Assembly: GCA_029379385.1 (NCBI GenBank)
Contig: CM055612.1
Span: 16,120,001 to 16,184,000 of the forward strand
Origin: Quillaja saponaria
Taxonomy: Eukaryota > Streptophyta > Magnoliopsida > Fabales > Quillajaceae
Reading direction: 5' to 3'
DNA length: 64,000 nucleotides
This document shows positions 57,900-64,000 of the stretch, piece after piece; the first letter of the stretch is position 1; every line of letters starts with the position of its first letter. The position numbers were made by a program, and so were the translations under genes. The notes below the pieces were generated by a model. That model saw only the letters and a program-made list of their open reading frames with translations. It searched no databases and had not been told where the DNA came from.

Positions 57900-59420
57900 T
57901 GTATTGAATATGGTTGAGGTGACAGTGTCGAAGGCTGTGGATGTACCCCAGCTCTCTCCTAGTTAACTCCTGAACAAAATCCATTTGCTTTGGAGTAAAT
58001 CCTACAGGAGATAGAGATGTAGCAAAAGCCGTAACGGAGCTGTGAGTAGCAGTGACAGAAACTACGGACCCAGTGACTTCATCCAATACTTGCTGAGAGT
58101 TGATACAACTCCCGAAGTCGTAGATGAGTCCCTTTCTCTTATCGCCCACTAGCTTCACGAATAGAGCTAGGTCATTCACAGGGGCCTCAATAGGTACATT
58201 AGATGTATTAGCACTATCTTGCTGCTCAATGCTAGATTACCTTAGTTCTGCCACCTTTAACACCTTAAACTTCTCCTGCAAATGAAAATAAGTTATATAT
58301 GTAAAAAAATAATAACCATGTAAAACAAAAAATGTTGATTTATACTTACACTAATGGCCTTTGATTGTGTGTCAACAAAGTTTATGTACTTTCTCTTGTG
58401 AGTGCGGTCAAAAACCTAAATAATTGTAGGTTCTCGACCCAATTTTTGCTTCTGTACAAAATTTTTAAAATAATATTAGTTAAAAATATTATGATACAAA
58501 TTTATAACTAATATTTATTCAGTAAATTATTACTAATCAGTCACTTCTGGTGAACAGTTATGTTTATGGGAAGCATGGTGAATATGCTCATCACCGACTT
58601 GCCTATTCACGACCATTATCGGAGGAGCGCCTCTGGAAGTCAAGGCTCGCCCTCTCATCACACAAGGACTCCCACCAATTCTGTGGCATCCAATGGGCGC
58701 CCATCCTCCTTCTAAGCTAGTGGGCCCGATGGCTGCTTCCTCTTTAATTTCGCACACAGCTTTTGGAAGACATCGTTGCATCTATTCGTGGCTGCTGCAT
58801 CAAGTATAGCTCAAGATGCAGCTCTCTCCTCGAGGACAACCCTAAACCTTCTCTGTAAAATAAATTACAAAACAAAAGCATGATGTTAGTAATTTAACAA
58901 CATATTAAAATGAAATTAAAACTTAAACAAAATAAAATTGAACTTATCATTAAATCATTATAGTATAATGTCTTCATATTCTCCAGAAACTTCCAATACT
59001 GGAAGAGCTAACCTGGAAGATGCCTCATTATTATACTAGAAATGGTAGTCACCACCTTCGTGTTCTAAGGGTCTTCCCCAACGAATGCTATACAATACAA
59101 AAAAAAAAAAAAATGAACGTTAGTACAATACAAGGAATATAAATATAAAATTATAAATATAACTGACTTACTTATCTCTAGCTATATGGATGAGTGGGCG
59201 ATCCTTCTCAACCTTATGGGAGGGGCAATCTTATTCTTGCCCCTCTTTCCCCTCTTTACGCTCGCAGCACACTTAGCGACATCGCCCGCCTCATAGAGTA
59301 CGTTGTGTTCCTCCACATGGGATTCAAGATCTGCCCCATGCTTGACATCCTAATCATGACCTGTAGCTGCAATACAAGTAGTGTAAGAATAATGAAATTC
59401 ATAAAAATTCAATAAATAAC
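57900..59420 (-). pseudogene. CACTA TNPA/Transposase_24-like gene remnant
   Basis: The minus strand around 58,380-58,450 reads GREPTII, a stop, VFDRTHKRKYINFVDTQSKA, matching the GRxPxxxEVFxxTHxRK...VD block of plant Ptta/En/Spm (Transposase_24) proteins. About 60 codons later, 57,823-58,179 carries VNDLALFVKLVGDKRKGLIY and FGSCINSQQV, matching the following E/KVVGGxxKGRIYGxGS block. The C-terminal tail FTPKQMDFVQELTRREL is coiled-coil-like. Exon-like stretches upstream (58,533-58,800 and about 59,180-59,350) are relatively GC-rich but not individually recognisable. It has stops and probable introns. TNPA-type proteins bind subterminal repeats; the catalytic partner is not seen. Confidence 0.65.
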
Positions 59421-60330
59421 AAAATTCATTATAAAAGTTTAAAATTGTAACTTAGATGTCAGTGCAAATCCCAAGCTCGATCCCACATCAAAAAGTCCTA
59501 AACGTGCTCTAAGGATAAAGCAAGTAACAAAACACTAGGAGGTGGAGCTCTAACTGTAGAGGGAGCTTTTGTAGCCAATATGGTGGATAGCAGCCGATAA
59601 GGTGGACAGTGACAATGAAGCTCCAGGATGTCCTTGAAGAAGGGTACGATGTCCTTAAGTCAAGATTGTGTAATAAAAAAATAGAAACTAATAAGTCCTT
59701 TTCATCTACCTAAGCATCTTTAAAAAAAAAAAAAAAAAGCATAATCTAAAACCTAGGCACAAGATTATAATTGACATCATTCAAAGAATGATTTCACCTA
59801 AAATATCAAACTATAAAGTGACACACTCTCACAAACATGAAGATTATTAAAAGAAAGGCTTGTAACTACATGGTCAAAGAAACTATGTTACTATATTAAA
59901 TAGAATCTTAAAATCCAAGAACTTAAACTTTTAAATGAGATTTCAATATACATTTAAATTGTCTTTTAAAAAAATAAAAATCTAATGACTAGAAATACAC
60001 ATGCAGGCTTCAAACATAATAAATAAGTAAATATATAATCTTAACAGGTTCATATAGGGATATTTTCACTATACATTTATACTTCTTGGAAAAAATAATA
60101 AATAAATAAAAACTAATTGCTTGGTATAGCAGCCAAAAGTAACAACCAGTATTAACATAGGAAAGGAAAAAAAGAGCAATCCAACAGTAAGGACCTATAA
60201 AAATTTCATCTTCAAGACATCATTTCTCATTCAATATAATGGTATCAAAACTGAAACAACCCAATAGGAATTGTCAATGAAGAACAATCTTCAAACAGGT
60301 GGAGTTCATATACAAAGGATACACAATTAT
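59421..60330. other. CACTA internal DNA without recognised gene
   Basis: AT-rich DNA between the transposase-like remnant and the 314-bp duplication. It has an A-run at 59,719-59,736 and no coding motif I can identify. It may contain upstream exons or introns of the transposase-like gene. Confidence 0.35.
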
Positions 60331-60958
60331 AAGTTACCATGCATTCCATTTTATCTTTGGAATCTAACAAGGCTTAGCAAAAATAACCATATTCAATATA
60401 TCAAAGAGAAGAAGTTTAGAAAAGGACAAGTTTGAAATTTTCAATCTTCTCAAAAGACTTAAATCATACTATCGAAAAGAAAAACAACAATGATGAACAA
60501 CTTAACTAGTTTTAAGAGGACTCATGTTCATGTTCACCTAAATGATATTCTATGCCAAATTCAAACAATCTGTAAACCGAGTTAAGGCATTTCTCTATTA
60601 ATATAGTGCAAACATAAAAGAAACAAATTCTCAACCAATATCCATAAGTTACCATGCATTCCATTTTATCTTTGGAATCTAACAAGGCTTAGCAAAAATA
60701 ACCATAGTCAATATATCAAAGAGAAGAAGTTTAGAAAAGGACAAGTTTGAAATTTTCAATCTTCTCAAAAGGATTAAATCATACTATTGAAAAGAAAAAC
60801 AACAATGATGAACAACTTAACTAGTTTTAAGAGGACCCAAGTTCATGTTCATCTAAATGATATTCTATGCCAAATTCACACAATCCAGTAAACCGAGTTA
60901 AGGCATTTCTCTATTAATATAGTGCAAACATAAAAGAAACAAATTCTCAACCAATATC
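60331..60958. repeat. 314-bp tandem duplication within CACTA
   Basis: Two adjacent units (60,331-60,644 and 60,645-60,958) start AAGTTACCATGCATTCCATT and end ATTCTCAACCAATATCC. Only about ten differences are visible by eye, mostly single bases, so this duplication is much younger than the minisatellite. Confidence 0.9.
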
Positions 60959-61690
60959 CAATTATCAATGTCAATGATGTAACAGTGGAAGAGTAAGGGA
61001 AAAAACCAAAAAAATAAAAACAGAACAAAAGAAAACTTTAAAATCTTATCTCAACAAATACGCTTCAAATTATGAAATTCAATCTAACTTGGATATAAAA
61101 TTCAGTCTTCAACAGCCAAAATATCAACTGAGTTTTCTTTCATAAGCATAAAAAGCAAACAAAAGCTCTCAAAAATAGTTCTTTGCTCCAAATTTGGTAG
61201 GTCAAATATTGATTTTTGGAAATGTAGATTACTCTTGTATAAGGTTTGCAAAATAATACTTTGAATACAATAGTAGTCTTAACACTTGGGGTTGTCCAGT
61301 TTAAGAATTCCTAGTTTTTTCATGCATGGTATTGAATTCTTAGCAAAACCTATCAAGACGATAAGATTTGATTTTTTCAAGGAAAAGGAATATTAATTTA
61401 TACATGTCTAACTAGTCCTTCTAAGCCAAACATACAGTATATCACATTAATAAACTCAAAGTCAGTTATCAAAAGACATCAGTTTCAACCATAGCACTAC
61501 TTTGATGAACTGGAGCACGAGTACTACTTCGGTGGTAAACTTCAACATCGGCCTGGCTAGATTTCAGAAGCAAAGAATTTTCAGAGGGAGAGATCGAGTA
61601 TTTTTCAAAAAGGCTGAACTGTTGTAGAGAAGGGAAGAGGAAGAAGAAAGAAAATTCGAGGGCTAGGTTTTAATTTGGGGAAAAATATTT
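60959..61690. other. CACTA internal DNA, right side, no recognised gene
   Basis: Mostly AT-rich sequence with no coding homology. It may be the promoter and leader side of the minus-strand transposase-like gene, because this end lies upstream of that gene. Confidence 0.35.
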
Positions 61691-62035
61691 GTGTTTGTCT
61701 CTCCAGATGCAGATACATTAAGTAGCAGATGCATATAATAATTTTTTTAAAAAAATTACATAACATATTTGTGTATGCACTGGCAGAAGCAGATAAATTA
61801 AACAAAAGATACACATATTAATTTATTTTTTGTAAATACTGTTATATCATATATGCGTCTGCAACAGTAGACACATATAATAAATTGGTAAACGCAGATA
61901 AATTCATGAAAATGGTGTCAATCTTAAACCAGTTTATGCGTCTACAAAAAATTATCTACGTCTGTTTTCAAAATTTTTACAAACTTTTATCTGCATCTAT
62001 TTTTCTTAGTCTGCAATATTACAGACGCAAATACA
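61690..62035. repeat. Right subterminal repeat cluster of CACTA element
   Basis: Repeated words CCAGATGCAGATACATTAA, GCAGATGCATATAATAA, GCAGAAGCAGATAAATTAA, TATGCGTCTGCAACAG, TATGCGTCTACAAAAAATT and TACAGACGCAAATAC occur in both orientations. They mirror the left-end cluster. Confidence 0.75.
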
Positions 62036-62053
62036 ATAATTTATTGTAGTAAT

Positions 62054-64000
62054 GTAATTTTTTTTCTAGACATAATTGATATCTAGCACACATACAGACA
62101 CGAAACATAATATTTGGTCTATTAGAAGTGAGATAGAGAAGAGATCCAATCAATCCTCTGTACTTCTCATCTATTTTCTTACCATATTCATCTTTGTCCT
62201 GTTTGTTTGATGTGCTCACTAGAGTTCCAATTGTTTTTGCATTTTCAAGTTCAAACTTCATGATTAGGTCTTTGACGTACTTGCACTGATCGATGAAAAT
62301 GTTTGCCCTTGATTGTTTGAAATAAAGATCATGAAGTAATTGATTTCTCACATCATGTTTATTTCAAATTCACTTTGCATACAATTTGCAAATTCTTGAC
62401 AGAATGTTCCATTAGTAGTAGTAAATATGATATCATCAACATATATTAACACTAATAGTATATCAAATCGTTTATCCTTAATGAACAATGTAGTATCAAT
62501 TTTGCTCTTTTTTAAATTATTTTTAAGTAAACACTTATTTGTTTTCAACAAAAGTTTCAAACTCATAAGGTTTTTCAACATACGCCTATTCATTAATATA
62601 GCCATTAAAAAAAAAAAACACTTTTAACATCCTTCTAATATGGAGTAAAATATTTAAAGCATACATATGCAAGTAATAACCTTATAACTTATGGCTTAGC
62701 AACAAGAGTAAAGGTTTCATGAAGAACAATACATTCTTTTTTTCCATTCAAGAGTAAAATATTTAAAGGATTTCTTCTAACATATTTCCAATTTCTTGGA
62801 AGATTTTGAGTGTCAGCACATGCATCCGTTCCATGTTCAACTTTAGATTGTATAATATTATTTTCAACTTCTGTTTTACTATTGTCTTTTTTAGCTTTTG
62901 TCTATCTGCTATCCTTTTCAACTGATTCTTTTACTTTTGCCTTCTGTTATGTTCTTGTAAAGATTTATATGCAGTCATCATCAGCAGATCTCATAGATAA
63001 AGGGTAATGTTCATCCAAAGTAACATGAATAGACTATTCTATAACTACGTCTCTTTTGTTGAAAACTTTATAAATTTTACTAGTTAAAGAGTAACCAAGT
63101 AATATCCTTCATTAGATTTAGCATCAAAATTTTCAAGATTATCCTTGTTATTATGAATAAAGCATTTAGAACCAAAAGCATAAAACTAGCCAATGTTAAG
63201 CTTTCTTCATTTACACAATTCATATGGCGTTTTTTTTTTTTTTTTTTTTTTTCTAACATTGATCCGACCAATGCTCTGTTTAGTATATAGCATGTAGTAT
63301 TGATGGTTTCATCCCAAAAGAAATGTAGTAAAAAAATTTCACACAACATGGTTCTAGTCATCTCCTCTAGGATTATATTTTTCCTTCAACAACCCCATTC
63401 TATTAAGGTGTTTTAGGAGTTGAGAAATTATACTTAATACCATTTTTAAAACAAAAATTTTCACAAAAATATAAATAAAAATTCAAACTATTTACTGTCA
63501 ATACTAGTGATTTTTGAAATAGAAAGAGATATTTCATTTAAACCCTTTGCAAAATTTTTTGAAAGCAAAATAAGCACCACTCTTTCATGCAAGAAAGATC
63601 ACCCATGTATATCCACAGTTCTTATCAATGATAACAAAATCATAGTGACTACCTCCATAGCATACAGTTTTTGTAGAACTAAACAAATCCATATATAGTA
63701 GTTCCAATTTGTTAAATCAAATGAGTAATTCAATTCAATAATACATTTATTTGATTTTGATGCTAACCAAATAATTATTAAATTAAATTTTTTTAAATTG
63801 TTTTTATTGTACATACGGTCAACTGAAATAAAAAGTCAATGACTGATAATCAAAGTTAATAACTGGAGCAAAGGAATCATTTAGCTGAACTACGTTGATA
63901 ACAGTTAGCTGAAATATAAATATGACAACATTTTTACGTCAGTTGAATGTTTCTTAATCAGTAAAAATTATTCAGTGGATCCTTCAGTGAACAAAAGTAT
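62054..64000 (-). pseudogene. Ty1/copia fragment (integrase and RT), right of CACTA insertion, runs off the window
   Basis: The minus strand carries, from the window edge inward, an integrase region (CIIELNYSFDLTNW, then HYDFVIIDKNCGYTWV near 63.6 kb), the integrase C-terminal part (RTMLCEIFLLHFFWDETINT and YILNRALVGS at 63,080-63,361) and reverse transcriptase. The last shows SKIDTTLFIKDKRFDILLVL and the catalytic IYVDDIIF at 62,348-62,605, then RGLIGSLLYLTSNRPNIMF at 62,019-62,351. The wording resembles SIRE/Maximus-type plant copia elements. A poly-T run (63,232-63,251) has expanded within the integrase region. Its 5' end lies outside the window and its 3' part is at 52,850-53,412. Confidence 0.85.

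Larger units (their letters stand above)
53416..62050. mobile_element. CACTA (En/Spm) transposon, 8.6 kb, inserted in copia
   Basis: Terminal sequences are CTCTACAAGAAAAAGC at the left and, read inward from the right, ACTACAATAAATTATTG, both close to the CACTACAAGAAA end of CACTA elements. A 3-bp duplication AAT (53,413-53,415 and 62,051-62,053) flanks it, the length typical of CACTA. Removing the element plus one AAT restores continuous copia reading, which confirms the boundaries. Both ends carry clusters of short GCAGACGCA/TGCGTCTGC subterminal words. Inside are a Transposase_24-like gene remnant, a 165-170-bp minisatellite, a solo LTR and a 314-bp duplication. No TNPD/TNP2 transposase is recognisable, so it was probably non-autonomous when last active. 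Confidence 0.85.

Noticed and set aside
58533..58781. 82-codon minus-strand ORF as a stand-alone gene
   Set aside because: Located within the CACTA transposase-like region, GC-rich like an exon of it, and without independent homology.
60331..60958. CRISPR-like or other regular repeat array
   Set aside because: Only two large direct units without spacers; this is a simple tandem duplication in plant DNA.

Overview
This window is nuclear DNA from a flowering plant, most likely a eudicot. It is AT-rich and consists almost entirely of degenerate transposable elements. I found no intact host protein gene, rRNA gene, functional tRNA gene or CRISPR array. The plant assignment rests on the element types: a plant LINE with an RRM-type ORF1, an Athila/Tat-like Ty3/gypsy gag with a tRNA-Asp-type primer site, Ty1/copia elements with an initiator-Met primer site, a CACTA element with a Transposase_24-like protein, a hAT MITE and a FAR1-like remnant. 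Most coding frames are broken by stops and frameshifts. Many differences look like C-to-T or G-to-A transitions, as expected for old methylated repeats.

Layout. 0.47-6.6 kb: nearly full-length decayed LINE on the minus strand. 6.6-14.3 kb: fragmented Ty3/gypsy element on the plus strand, interrupted by a 368-bp hAT MITE, a ~1.0-kb DNA-transposon-like insertion and a ~2.8-kb LTR. 11-50 kb: dominated by one family of very long LTRs (2.3-3.7 kb) with no visible coding capacity, present as at least eight LTR copies in both orientations and nested in one another. The best copy (36.9-44.9 kb) has a 3.46-kb 5' LTR, an initiator-Met primer site, a 3.2-kb non-coding internal region, a polypurine tract and a truncated 3' LTR, so it is LARD-like. 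A second copy (14,465-19,001, minus) is flanked by a perfect TATTT duplication and lies head to head with a third (19.2-24.5 kb, plus). Within this stretch, 28,579-32,033 is a deleted Ty1/copia element with a perfect 5-bp target duplication. 51.4-52.6 kb: FAR1/MULE-like pseudogene. 52.85-64 kb: a Ty1/copia element on the minus strand, split by an 8.6-kb CACTA transposon (53,416-62,050) that itself contains a 165-170-bp minisatellite and a 2.4-kb solo LTR.

Most unusual signal. The internal region of the LARD-like family contains a segment closely resembling the 5' half of initiator methionine tRNA, including the anticodon region in one copy. The family's primer-binding site is also for initiator-Met tRNA. 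The tRNA-like segment occurs at the same element position in two oppositely oriented copies, so it probably belonged to their common ancestor. The LTRs also share two closely spaced small hairpins whose stems persist although loops vary. These are the best candidates for undescribed biology here; the other sequences fit known plant transposon classes.
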